From NCBI GenBank assembly GCA_016706865.1, contig JADJIS010000003.1, positions 2,046,001-2,110,000 on the forward strand: 64,000 bases of DNA, given 5' to 3'. The position numbers were made by a program, and so were the translations under genes. Source of the stretch: Bacteroidota bacterium (GTDB lineage: Bacteria > Bacteroidota > Bacteroidia > Chitinophagales > BACL12). The notes beneath the pieces were generated by a model. It saw only the letters and a program-made list of their open reading frames with translations. It made no database searches and was not told the origin of the DNA. Position 1 is the stretch's first letter, and every line of letters starts with the position of its first letter. Below are positions 17,434-25,792 of the stretch, in pieces.

Positions 17434-18203
17434 TCAAACTCAATTTGTATAGTGTTATCCAGGTGCAAACCTAATAATTGATTTGCATTTCCTTTATTAA
17501 TTGCAATTTCGAGATATCCGGAAGCATTAAATAAACATAATCTTTCCCCTTCCGGAACATCTCCATAAGTTGCCGAAATTTCACGAAGTTCTTCATTTCT
17601 TTTATAATTGATGATGAAACTCCTCCCCTTCCGGCTTTGTTCGAACCTTTCTTTGGTAATATTAATGATCAAATTGCCAAATCTGTCGATATAAACAATA
17701 TTTGCCCGCATCATAAACGCATTGTCGGGCGGACGAAGATATGTTTTAGTTTCGATAGCATTTAATGGATTACCCAAATTATTCATCGATTTGCCCGCTA
17801 ATAAGTCACCCACAATGTCACACAAAACATCTTTTGCAATAAATGACGAATTGATTTCCTGTTTTTGAGGCACTTCTATAATTTTTGTCGGCTGATCTTC
17901 AAATAATAGAGCAAATAATCCATTATCTATTCCCACAAAAAAATGATCTTTAAATTCAATAATTAAACATTTCGTGGGATTTCTCCTTTCCGCATGCACG
18001 CTCACCAAATGTATAGTGCCGGCCGGAAAATGAAAAAAGGTATTTTTTAATAAAAACGCAGCCTCCTGAATATCAAATGGGGCAATTTCATGGGAGATAT
18101 CTACAATATTGGCAGTTGCCATTCGCGACAATATCTTACCCTTTATTATGGCAACATAATAATCTTTGATTCCCAGATCGGAGGTTAAGGTTACAATTGC
18201 CAT
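17430..18203 (-). CDS. SAM hydroxide adenosyltransferase (DUF62 family)
   Basis: The 257-residue product matches the family related to fluorinase, which splits S-adenosylmethionine with hydroxide into adenosine and methionine. Visible family features: TLTSDLGIKDYYVA at the N-terminus with the conserved Asp, VDISHEIAPFDI, GTIHLVSVH, VGIDNGLFALLF, YIDRFGNLIINI, and the C-terminal FNASGYLEIAINKGNANQLLG loop that holds the adenine. It is first in a leftward operon with an ABM protein, aroB and aroA; the 4-nt ATGA overlap couples it to the next gene. It is divergent from phoH across about 75 bp. A physiological link between SAM hydrolysis and aromatic synthesis is not established. Confidence 0.85.
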   Translation of the reverse strand: MAIVTLTSDLGIKDYYVAIIKGKILSRMATANIVDISHEIAPFDIQEAAFLLKNTFFHFPAGTIHLVSVHAERRNPTKCLIIEFKDHFFVGIDNGLFALLFEDQPTKIIEVPQKQEINSSFIAKDVLCDIVGDLLAGKSMNNLGNPLNAIETKTYLRPPDNAFMMRANIVYIDRFGNLIINITKERFEQSRKGRSFIINYKRNEELREISATYGDVPEGERLCLFNASGYLEIAINKGNANQLLGLHLDNTIQIEFE

Positions 18204-18239
18204 TTTTTAATCGAAAAACAATTAATTGAACAAATAAAT

Positions 18240-18247
18240 TAAATTTG
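18240..18247 (+). promoter_or_regulatory. -7 element of phoH promoter
   Basis: TAAATTTG fits TAnnTTTG and lies 30 nt before the phoH start, in the gap shared with the divergent SAM adenosyltransferase gene. No properly spaced -33 element is seen. Confidence 0.45.
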
Positions 18248-18277
18248 CTGTTGAACGGTACAAAACTATAAGAAAAA

Positions 18278-19258
18278 TTGATTGAAATAACTATTCCTTT
18301 AGACGGTGTGCGCCCGATTGACTTCTATGGTATACATAATGCAAGACTCGGCATCATAAAAAAAACTTTCCCCTTTTTAAATATTTCTGCCCGCGGAAAT
18401 GAGTTAAAAGTGCGTGGAAATGAGAAAGATACCGATGAATTCAAGGCCAAAATTGATCTGGTATTGCAACATCTCGAAAAATTTGGCAGTATTAGCGACA
18501 CAAATCTTCAAAGCATTCTTTTTGGTGTTGCCGAAGAAGAATTGGTGGATGTTCCCGAACTTCCGGAAGATGCCATTGTGCATGGACCAAATGGTTTTAT
18601 TGTTAGAGCCAGAACTCCAAATCAGAAAAAAATGGTGCAGCTCGCCAACGAAAATGATATCGTTTTTGCCATCGGCCCTGCCGGAACAGGAAAAACATAT
18701 ACGGCAGTTGCCCTGGCGGTGAGAGCGCTGAAAGATAAATCGGTAAAAAGAATAATTCTTACCCGACCTGCAGTAGAGGCAGGTGAAAATCTCGGTTTTT
18801 TACCCGGAGATCTTAAAGAAAAGATAGATCCATATCTACGACCGTTATACGATGCACTCGACGATATGCTGCCAATCGAGAAACTTAATTTGTATATGCA
18901 AAACAGAGTAATCGAAATTGCTCCTCTTGCATTTATGCGCGGAAGAACTTTGGATCACGCATTTATAATTTTAGATGAAGCACAAAATGCAACCGATGCA
19001 CAAATTAAAATGTTTTTAACGCGCATTGGCCCCAGTGCAAAATGTATCATCACCGGCGATCTTACCCAAATAGACCTTCCGAGAAATCAATCCTCAGGAT
19101 TATTTACTTCACTCAGAATATTAAAGGGAATTGATGGAATAGGAACCATATTTTTAAATGAAAATGATGTTGTTCGCCATAGACTTGTAAAATCCATTAT
19201 CAAGGCATACGATAAAGAAAAGAACAGGTTGGAGGATAGGGCTTCGGAGGATGATTAA
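18278..19258 (+). CDS. phoH: PhoH-family ATPase
   Basis: The 326-residue product starts at TTG 18278; the first residues IEITIPLDGVRPIDFYG match where family members begin, and no ATG is available. An N-terminal KH-like segment (about 10-75) is followed by the PhoH ATPase core: Walker A GPAGTGKT at 133-140, TRPAVEAGENLGFLPGDLKEK, Walker B ILDEAQ at 231-236, and TGDLTQIDLPR plus GIGTIFLNENDVVRH. PhoH proteins are RNA-linked helicase-like ATPases, often near ybeY, which is not seen here. It is transcribed alone, divergent from the SAM adenosyltransferase operon. Confidence 0.92.
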   Translation: MIEITIPLDGVRPIDFYGIHNARLGIIKKTFPFLNISARGNELKVRGNEKDTDEFKAKIDLVLQHLEKFGSISDTNLQSILFGVAEEELVDVPELPEDAIVHGPNGFIVRARTPNQKKMVQLANENDIVFAIGPAGTGKTYTAVALAVRALKDKSVKRIILTRPAVEAGENLGFLPGDLKEKIDPYLRPLYDALDDMLPIEKLNLYMQNRVIEIAPLAFMRGRTLDHAFIILDEAQNATDAQIKMFLTRIGPSAKCIITGDLTQIDLPRNQSSGLFTSLRILKGIDGIGTIFLNENDVVRHRLVKSIIKAYDKEKNRLEDRASEDD

Positions 19259-19391
19259 ATGAAAATATAAAAAATTTGAAGAGATAGATGTAATTTTAAA
19301 ATAGATTTACGAGAGTAGTTAACAGATTATGATATTTTAAAGACTTGGAGTTTAATTTTTACTGAACTTACTATCTTTTAAAATTTAACTT

Positions 19392-19862
19392 ATGAAGTAC
19401 CTTATGGTCATTGCGTTCCTTTTTTCTTGCAACGTCATTAAAAAAAATACTCATACCACTTCAAATATTAGTGAAAATATTCTAATTTGTTCAGAACCCT
19501 ATCAATATTCTGAGAATAATCCTGAATTATTTAAAAAAAGATATTATAAATTTTACATTGACGGCACCTACAAGACTGGTAGTTTCGACACTAAAATAAA
19601 TGGGGGTATTGATATTGAATTGAATTACGATCAAACGGGCAAATATGAAATTAAAAACGAGGTAATATTTATTTCTCTTTTTGATACAATAGAAGTTGTG
19701 AATTTAAATCAACAAGTCCAAAAACCAGAATTTGCTCAATATTTTACAGAATATCAAATTCAATTAGTTGATTCAAACCCAATATTCCTATATCGACGCA
19801 ACCCTATTGAAGTAAAAGGAAATTTAATGTGGATAGAGCAGAAATTTAATTATTGTGATTAA
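19392..19862 (+). CDS. Putative small lipoprotein
   Basis: The product has 156 residues and is not recognised as a named family. MKYLMVIAFLFSCN is a very short signal peptide ending in a lipobox-like FLFSC, so the mature protein would be anchored through Cys13. The rest (YKFYIDGTYKTGSFDTK ... DQTGKYEIKNEVIFISLFDT ... NLMWIEQKFNYCD) reads as a beta-rich domain of the lipocalin-like or META type common in Bacteroidota lipoproteins, which is a guess from pattern only. It is monocistronic between phoH and the leftward paiB-like gene. Base composition is more AT-rich than its neighbours. Confidence 0.6.
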   Translation: MKYLMVIAFLFSCNVIKKNTHTTSNISENILICSEPYQYSENNPELFKKRYYKFYIDGTYKTGSFDTKINGGIDIELNYDQTGKYEIKNEVIFISLFDTIEVVNLNQQVQKPEFAQYFTEYQIQLVDSNPIFLYRRNPIEVKGNLMWIEQKFNYCD

Positions 19863-19906
19863 AAAACCTATTTAACCTAGGTAACCTAATAATAATTATA
19901 TAAAAA

Positions 19907-20539
19907 TCATTTCTTAAACAAATCCTTCTTAATCCTCTCCATTTCCTTTTTCACCGCATCACTTTGCGCATCCTCTCTTTTATTCAATTCATTTATCACC
20001 AGATCATAATTATGTTCATTCCTGTTTTGACTTAATTTTTGCTTAGCATCAATTCTGTCAATGGAAATTTCAAAGGCAACTAAAGCTTTTAAATGGCTTT
20101 GTAAATAATCTTCACTCAGATTTTCCATTTTAAAGGGTTTTTCGGAAGCATTTTCATATCTGTTCACCAATCTGGTTAAAACGCCTATCGTTTCCTCTTC
20201 ATCTAATATTCGTGGTTTACCGTAAACATGCACTGCAATGTAATTCCAGGTAGGAACATTTACATGGTCGTACCAGGAAGAAGAAATGTAAGTATGCGGA
20301 CCACTAAAAATTACAAGCACCTGATCGAATTTTTCAAAATTATTCCATTGCGGATTTTGTTTTGCCATGTGGGAGCGCAACACCTTTTCGCCTTTATCAT
20401 TTTCTTCCAGCTCAACAGGCATGTGAGTAGCAATAATTTCTCCGTTTAACTCACTAACAATTATTGCAAAAGAGTTTTCCTGCATGAAACGATAAATAGT
20501 TTCTTGTTCAGTAAGTTTATTAATTTTAGGAATATACAT
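19907..20539 (-). CDS. PaiB-family FMN-binding protein
   Basis: The 210-residue product is close to the usual family length. It begins MYIPKINKLTEQETIYRFMQENSFAIIVS, with ATHMPVELEE, HMAKQNPQW, ISSSWY, VPTWNYIAVHVYGKPRILDEEE and KLSQNR. These are the typical blocks of the FMN-binding split-barrel family named after Bacillus PaiB (annotated as negative transcriptional regulators, although direct DNA binding is poorly supported). It follows the DinB-like gene by 11 bp on the same strand, so the two are probably co-transcribed. The Lys/Glu-rich C-terminus (KKEMERIKKDLFKK) is a helical tail. Confidence 0.88.
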   Translation of the reverse strand: MYIPKINKLTEQETIYRFMQENSFAIIVSELNGEIIATHMPVELEENDKGEKVLRSHMAKQNPQWNNFEKFDQVLVIFSGPHTYISSSWYDHVNVPTWNYIAVHVYGKPRILDEEETIGVLTRLVNRYENASEKPFKMENLSEDYLQSHLKALVAFEISIDRIDAKQKLSQNRNEHNYDLVINELNKREDAQSDAVKKEMERIKKDLFKK

Positions 20540-20550
20540 TTTGAAAAATT

Positions 20551-21072
20551 TTATTTTATATATCGTTCTTTTATTATTTGCATATGGTGCAATTCGTGTC
20601 CTGCAATTACATAGGCAAATGATTTTACTTTTACAGGACCTTTATTTGCAATTGCGGTAAATTCCATCAGTTCGTCATTAAAACTATTAAATAAATAAAC
20701 TGTAGAAGTTCTCACCGCAAAAAATTCCAGTATCATTTCAATAAAATCGCGTTCATCGGTATTTGCATTTGCTACATAATCATCCTGTTCAAATCCGGGC
20801 AGTGCAGTTGCATCCTTTCTCGCAAATCGCAATGCGCGATAACTCATGATGCGCTCTGTATCAATAATATGCTGTAAGATCTCCTTAATATTCCATTTTC
20901 CTTCTGCATACCTATACAATATTTGTTCATCACTAAGTTGTCGCAAAAAATCGGAAGTTTTTACCACATTGTTTTTCAATATTTCGATAAGATCACCATC
21001 AGGCACTTTATCGAGGTAAGCTTTTTGATATGGAAGATATTCTCCTTCAACGGGATGGGTCCAGGTAAGCAT
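20551..21072 (-). CDS. DinB-family putative metal-dependent protein
   Basis: The product has 173 residues from the ATG at 21070-21072. The longer TTG frame to 21099 was not used because the ATG form matches the domain start. It is a DinB_2-type four-helix bundle with the three-histidine metal site visible as H in LQHIIDTERIMSYR and two in AGHELHHMQII. DinB-like enzymes (including thiol S-transferases such as BstA) bind a divalent metal; the exact reaction is not predictable. It leads a two-gene unit with the PaiB-like gene. Two further DinB-like genes lie at 28998-30004. Confidence 0.85.
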   Translation of the reverse strand: MLTWTHPVEGEYLPYQKAYLDKVPDGDLIEILKNNVVKTSDFLRQLSDEQILYRYAEGKWNIKEILQHIIDTERIMSYRALRFARKDATALPGFEQDDYVANANTDERDFIEMILEFFAVRTSTVYLFNSFNDELMEFTAIANKGPVKVKSFAYVIAGHELHHMQIIKERYIK

Positions 21073-21131
21073 AATAGATTTTTTTACAAAGTTGCACAAC
21101 TTAAAATGGATTCACAAAAGAAATGAGATTT

Positions 21132-21516
21132 CGTGAGTCGTGAAGCGTGAGACGTGAGTCAGGCTCGTAGTAACCGGAAAATTTTACTGCTGATAATTAT
21201 TTCGTGAGGCGTGAAGATTGATAATTTTAACGCCTGACACATTGGGGAATGAAAAGTATTTTCCTACGTTGAACTAAGATCATTACTCATTACTCATAAC
21301 TCATTAGGTGAGTGGTGAATAGTGATTGGTGAGTATGCTCCTTCTAAGCCTAAAGTTTGATGTCTTCAAAAAATGCCCCGATGGTAGCTGGAACGGACCT
21401 GACTGCCGTCAGGCAGACTCACGATTCACGATTGACGATTCACGAAAATGAGTGGTGAGTTTAATTAAAGTGAGCATGAAAGTTTTACTCCTGACTAATG
21501 ACCAATGACTCCTGAC
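21132..21516. repeat. Heptanucleotide repeat tracts in the dinB-VOC gap
   Basis: The gap 21073-21648 has no convincing gene. It holds four separate degenerate arrays, each with a 7-nt period: CGTGAGT/CGTGAAG (21132-21160), ATTACTC running into GTGAGTG/GTGAATA/GTGATTG (21281-21335), CGATTCA/CGATTGA (21417-21460) and TGACTAA/TGACCAA/TGACTCC (21488-21516). A GC-rich palindrome near 21399-21417 (CTGACTGCCGTCAGGCAG) sits between them. Confidence 0.85.
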
Positions 21517-21605
21517 AATTTATTCACAGTGAGTCCTATCAAAAAATACTCTATATTTTAAAAGCTACCTTTTTAATCAAGGAATATGTTAAATATTTAC
21601 CTGTG

Positions 21606-21637
21606 TTGTGCAGATTAAAGAAGAAACATTACCTTCG
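21606..21637 (+). promoter_or_regulatory. Promoter of VOC gene
   Basis: TTG at 21606-21608, 21 nt, then TACCTTCG at 21630-21637, one mismatch from the -7 consensus TAnnTTTG. It would give a leader of only about 6 nt before the ATG at 21649. Confidence 0.5.
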
Positions 21638-21648
21638 AAAAAAAATTT

Positions 21649-22014
21649 ATGTCAAGAATCATTCATTTTGAGATCCCAGCAACAAACCCTGAACAAACAA
21701 TTGAATTTTATAGCAAAACCTTTGGATGGACCTTTACTAAATGGGGAGAAGAGGAATATTGGCTTGTAACTACGGGGGAAGATTCAGAACACGGCATCAA
21801 TGGGGCGATAATTAAAAGACGCGACCCAAGCATGCCTGTTGTGAATACAATTAATGTTGAAAATATTGATAAAGCAATTGCGAATGTGGAGGCACATGGT
21901 GGAATTATTGTTGTTCCTAAATCGAGCATTCCAACAATGGGACATTTATGTTACTTTAAAGATCCCGACGGTGTTATACATGGCATGATGCAAATGGATC
22001 CCAGTGCTAAATAA
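21649..22014 (+). CDS. VOC-family (glyoxalase/bleomycin-resistance fold) protein
   Basis: The 121-residue product has two beta-alpha-beta-beta-beta half units: IIHFEIPATNPEQTIEFYSKTFGW and TINVENIDKAIANVEAHGGIIVVPKSSIPTMGHLCYFKDPDGVIHGMMQ. The layout is that of the single-domain vicinal oxygen chelate family close to proteins annotated as glyoxalase-like. Possible metal ligands are H6 and E8 in the first half, and H in GHLCYF or HGMM in the second. The catalytic reaction cannot be set. It is monocistronic with its own promoter and a strong terminator. Confidence 0.88.
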   Translation: MSRIIHFEIPATNPEQTIEFYSKTFGWTFTKWGEEEYWLVTTGEDSEHGINGAIIKRRDPSMPVVNTINVENIDKAIANVEAHGGIIVVPKSSIPTMGHLCYFKDPDGVIHGMMQMDPSAK

Positions 22015-22038
22015 TTAAATACACTTATGTAATATTGG

Positions 22039-22065
22039 AACCTGCAATTTAGAAATTGCAGGTTT
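22039..22065 (+). terminator. Intrinsic terminator of VOC gene
   Basis: AACCTGCAATTT pairs with AAATTGCAGGTT across a 2-3 nt loop, followed by TTCTTTT. It lies 25 bp after the VOC stop and 30 bp before the channel gene. Confidence 0.88.
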
Positions 22066-22094
22066 TCTTTTATATTTAACCCAAACAAACCACA

Positions 22095-23978
22095 ATGAGC
22101 ACCTTTACAAAGAAAATGCGATATGCCTTTGATAATACTATGAGCAAAGGCCCTATTGCCCTTATCATCTGGTTGGGAATTATATCTCTTATACTCATCA
22201 TTTTTGCATCTATAATACTTGCCGTAACCGGTATAGCCCAACCTGAAGAGGAAGGATTGAATTTTATTGAAGCTGCCTGGCAGAGTTTAATGCGCACTCT
22301 GGATGCCGGAACCATGGGTGGTGATGCAGGCTGGGGTTTTAGAATTATAATGTTGATCGTAACACTTGGAGGTATTTTTATCGTGAGTATTTTAATTGGT
22401 GTTTTATCGAGCGGTATTGAAGGTAAATTAGATGAATTGAGAAAAGGAAAAAGTGAAGTGATGGAAAATGATTACGTACTTATTCTGGGTTGGAGTTCTA
22501 AAATATTTACCATTATTTCTGAACTCACTATCGCAAACGAAAACCAAAAAAAACCGCGCATTGTTATTCTCTCCAATATCGATAAAGTAGATATGGAAGA
22601 TGCTATAAAAAATAATATCCCTGATACAAAAAATACAAAAGTTATTTGCAGAAACGGAGATGTAACAAATCCGACGGATCTTTTTATTGTAAATCCCTCC
22701 AAAGCAAAATCCATTATTATTTTAAGTAATGATGATGAAGCAGGGGATTTTGAAACAATTAAAACAATTTTAGCAATCACAAATAATCCCCAACGCAAAG
22801 AAGGGAAATATCATATTGTTGCAGAAATGAATGATATTCAGAATTACAATGTTGCAAAAATGGTAGGAAAAGACGAAGTGGAATTAATTCTAACCGACGA
22901 TATTGTTGCCCGAATTATGGTGCAAACCTCACGCCAAAGTGGTTTAAGTATAGTATACACCGAATTAATGGATTTCGGTGGAGATGAGATCTATTTTAAG
23001 GAGGAAAAAGCTCTTGTAGGCAAAAAATACGGAGAAGTACTTTCCATGTACGAAACAAGCTGCATCATGGGTTTGAGCAAAAAAGGAATCTCCAATATTA
23101 ATCCCGGTATGGACATGTTGATAGAAGAAGGGGATGAAATAATAGTGATGAGCGAAGATGATGACACTATTAATTTATCAAACAGATCTGACCTGCCAAT
23201 TAATGAATCTGCAATAAATAATAATCCCTTAAAAACAACTCCAAAACAGGAAAAAATATTATTGCTCGGTTGGAATAATCGTGTTATAAGGGTAATAAAA
23301 GAATTAAATAATTATGTCGGAAAAAATTCGGAGGTAACGGTAATTGCCAATCACAATAAACCATTGGAATTGGAGCAGGAAAATGAATTCAATAATCTTA
23401 AAGTTGATTATCGGAAAGCAGACACAACTGACAGAAGTTTATTGGAAGTGTTAAATGTTTTTCAATACGATTATATCATGTTATTCAGTTATAAAAATGA
23501 GAAGATGCAAAAATCTGATTCTATAACCTTGATAACATTACTTCACTTGCGCGATATGAGTGAACGCGAAAATAAAGACCTGAATATAGTAAGCGAAATG
23601 CTCGACCTTAAAAACAGAGAACTCGCAGAGGTTACAAATGCAGATGATTTTATTGTTAGTGATAAAATGTTGAGTCTGCTCATCACGCAGGTTTCAGAAA
23701 ACAAAGGTTTGATGCGCGTGTTTGAAGATATATTGGATGAGGATGGTAGCGAGATCTATATGAAACCAATCACCGATTATATCAATATAGGAAGCGAAGT
23801 AAATTTTTATACTTTAATAGAATCGGCGAAACGCAAAAACGAAACTGCGATCGGATACCGAACAATGCAACATGAACACGATGCCAATATGGCTTATGGT
23901 GTTAAAACCAATCCCAAAAAATCGGATTTGATCAATTTTTCTCCCCAAGATAAAATAATTGTATTGGCGGAAGATTAA
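22095..23978 (+). CDS. CASTOR/POLLUX-like RCK-domain ion channel
   Basis: The product has 627 residues. Two membrane helices (about 20-45 and 83-107) frame a pore segment (SLMRTLDAGTMGGDAGWGF) that lacks the potassium signature GYG, as in plant CASTOR/POLLUX and their bacterial relatives. A large cytoplasmic part holds two Rossmann-type RCK repeats, the first opening YVLILGWSSKIFTII (about residue 126) and the second ILLLGWNNRVIRVI (about residue 390). Each pairs with a nucleotide/ion-sensing half (GDEIIVMSEDD, DKIIVLAED). Such channels gate cation (potassium or calcium) flux in response to ligand binding; the ion here is not known. It heads a tight operon with a 159-aa unknown protein (9-bp gap) and a metallophosphoesterase (18-bp gap). 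Confidence 0.85.
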   Translation: MSTFTKKMRYAFDNTMSKGPIALIIWLGIISLILIIFASIILAVTGIAQPEEEGLNFIEAAWQSLMRTLDAGTMGGDAGWGFRIIMLIVTLGGIFIVSILIGVLSSGIEGKLDELRKGKSEVMENDYVLILGWSSKIFTIISELTIANENQKKPRIVILSNIDKVDMEDAIKNNIPDTKNTKVICRNGDVTNPTDLFIVNPSKAKSIIILSNDDEAGDFETIKTILAITNNPQRKEGKYHIVAEMNDIQNYNVAKMVGKDEVELILTDDIVARIMVQTSRQSGLSIVYTELMDFGGDEIYFKEEKALVGKKYGEVLSMYETSCIMGLSKKGISNINPGMDMLIEEGDEIIVMSEDDDTINLSNRSDLPINESAINNNPLKTTPKQEKILLLGWNNRVIRVIKELNNYVGKNSEVTVIANHNKPLELEQENEFNNLKVDYRKADTTDRSLLEVLNVFQYDYIMLFSYKNEKMQKSDSITLITLLHLRDMSERENKDLNIVSEMLDLKNRELAEVTNADDFIVSDKMLSLLITQVSENKGLMRVFEDILDEDGSEIYMKPITDYINIGSEVNFYTLIESAKRKNETAIGYRTMQHEHDANMAYGVKTNPKKSDLINFSPQDKIIVLAED

Positions 23979-23987
23979 TTTTGCACC

Positions 23988-24467
23988 ATGGATATCAAAA
24001 ATACTTTGAAGAATGTATTAACAGATACTTCTTCGTTGCTGGGTATTGGTTTTGATGAAGCCAGTAACCTATTAAAAGATACACTCGACAAGTTTTACGA
24101 CGTTAAAAATCTCACAAAGGAAAAACTTACCGGTTTCACAAACGACCTGATAGCACTTTCGCCTTTGATTGAAAAAACAGGTTTCAGAACCAAGGAGATC
24201 AATATCGGGGTAGGTGTTCCACCTCGGATCATTTTTCATTTCGAGAAATTTGCCAATGTAAGCAAAAGTGATATTGAAGCGCTACTGAAGCAACATGAAG
24301 ATAAGACCATGCTTAAAGTTATTGTTACTACACTGGTTTCTGCCGATGAATTTCAAAGTAAACTCACCCTGGGAAGTTTTAAATTTAATGAGATCGATAT
24401 AGAATTAGGTGTCCCACCTGAAGTAAATGTTAAATTAGTAAACTCTTCTGCCTTAGGCGTTGTTTAA
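23988..24467 (+). CDS. Uncharacterised 159-aa protein with a duplicated GVPP motif
   Basis: I do not recognise this family. There is no signal peptide or membrane helix, so it is likely cytoplasmic. The N-terminal 60 residues are helical (NTLKNVLTDTSSLLGI, FDEASNLLKDTLDKFYDVKN). Two copies of a strand-turn-strand motif follow: KEINIGVGVPPRIIFHFEK (69-87) and NEIDIELGVPPEVNVKL (134-150), separated by a charged helix. The start codon lies 9 bp after the channel stop, and a possible internal promoter (TAATTTTG, 23976-23983) overlaps the junction. Position between an RCK channel and a membrane-anchored phosphoesterase suggests a regulatory or accessory subunit, which is inference only. Confidence 0.7.
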   Translation: MDIKNTLKNVLTDTSSLLGIGFDEASNLLKDTLDKFYDVKNLTKEKLTGFTNDLIALSPLIEKTGFRTKEINIGVGVPPRIIFHFEKFANVSKSDIEALLKQHEDKTMLKVIVTTLVSADEFQSKLTLGSFKFNEIDIELGVPPEVNVKLVNSSALGVV

Positions 24468-24485
24468 CCCAAACAAGAACAATTT

Positions 24486-25751
24486 ATGGATATTCAGGCA
24501 TTACTCATGCGTTTATTATTTACAGGAGGATTTTATTTCGTTTCTGATCTTTTTATTCATTCTGCCATCAGGTCTACCTTCTTTAAAAATCCCAAACGAG
24601 CTGTTCGAATTTATTGGATAATTAATATTTTAATATTCCTGATTTCGAGTATAGGATTTCTTTTTGTTAAATATATGGATCCTGAAATTGCGAGATTAAA
24701 TTCCTATTTCATGGGAATTTTTGTTTCCCTTTTATTCTCCAAACTCATCGTTGCATTAATTTTATTTATTACAGAGGATGTTTACAGAATTCCCTACAGT
24801 TTTTACACCTATCGCAAAAGAAAAAAGGCAAAAACAGAATCCGGGATATTAATAAATAGAAGAAATTTTATTGCCAAATCAGCACTCATAGCAGGGTTAC
24901 TTCCTTTTTCAGGATTTTTATACGGAATTTTTAAGGGTAGATTTAACTTTACAGTACGCAGCGAAGAAATTTTTTTCGATGATCTTCCCTCTGCATTCGA
25001 TGGATTTACCATCACTCAGATCAGCGATCTCCACATCGGTTCCTGGGACAAGGCCTCAAAACACAAACTGGAATATTTAGTGGAACTCATTACGGATTTA
25101 AAATCGGAAGTTTTATTTTTTACCGGCGATATCGTTAATAGCAATGCAGATGAAATGGATGGATGGTACGATACTTTTAATACCTTAACTGCACCATTCG
25201 GAGTATATTCAATTCTAGGAAACCACGATTATGGTGATTATATTAAATGGAAAACCGAAGAGGACAGAGATCAAAATTTGCATAATGTAAAAAATATTCA
25301 TCCTCTATTAGGATTTAAATTATTGTTGAATGAAAATACCTTTATTGAAAAAGGTGGTGAAAAAATTCATATCATTGGTGTTGAAAATTGGGGCAAAGGA
25401 GATTTTCCGAAAATCGGAGATCTTACTATTGCGAGCAAAGGAATAGAATCAAATGCCTTTAAAATTTTATTATCGCATGACCCTTCACACTGGCGCGCAA
25501 AAGTGTTGGAAGAACAATATCCACCACAACTTACTTTGAGCGGACATACGCATGGATTTCAAATGGGTATAGAAACACCGGCATTCAGAATATCTCCATC
25601 TCAATTAGTGTATAAAGAATGGGCAGGTTTATATCAAAATGGCAAACACCATTTATATGTCAACCGCGGACTCGGAACTGTTGGGTATCCCGGCAGAATT
25701 GGCATTTGGCCGGAAATAACCAAGATCACCTTAAGAAGAAAAACCAGCTGA
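24486..25751 (+). CDS. Membrane-anchored metallophosphoesterase
   Basis: The product has 421 residues. The N-terminal third has three or four membrane helices (about 5-25, 42-64, 75-97, 130-148). A calcineurin-like phosphoesterase domain from about residue 175 has all five metal-binding blocks: QISDLHIGS, FTGDIVN, LGNHDYG, LLSHDPSHW and LSGHTHGFQMG. The overall form matches the YkuE/YaeI-like family, some of which hydrolyse UDP-diacylglucosamine or other phosphodiesters; the substrate here is open. The active domain probably faces the periplasm. It is third in the channel operon (18-bp gap), which would fit a signalling nucleotide or lipid role, unproven. Confidence 0.87.
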   Translation: MDIQALLMRLLFTGGFYFVSDLFIHSAIRSTFFKNPKRAVRIYWIINILIFLISSIGFLFVKYMDPEIARLNSYFMGIFVSLLFSKLIVALILFITEDVYRIPYSFYTYRKRKKAKTESGILINRRNFIAKSALIAGLLPFSGFLYGIFKGRFNFTVRSEEIFFDDLPSAFDGFTITQISDLHIGSWDKASKHKLEYLVELITDLKSEVLFFTGDIVNSNADEMDGWYDTFNTLTAPFGVYSILGNHDYGDYIKWKTEEDRDQNLHNVKNIHPLLGFKLLLNENTFIEKGGEKIHIIGVENWGKGDFPKIGDLTIASKGIESNAFKILLSHDPSHWRAKVLEEQYPPQLTLSGHTHGFQMGIETPAFRISPSQLVYKEWAGLYQNGKHHLYVNRGLGTVGYPGRIGIWPEITKITLRRKTS

Positions 25752-25792
25752 AATATTATTAATATTGTAAGATTAATTTAACTTAATAAAAT

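Noticed and set aside
24809..25015. Reverse-strand frame inside the phosphoesterase gene
   Set aside because: It lies entirely within a well-supported gene on the other strand and has no start context or similarity.
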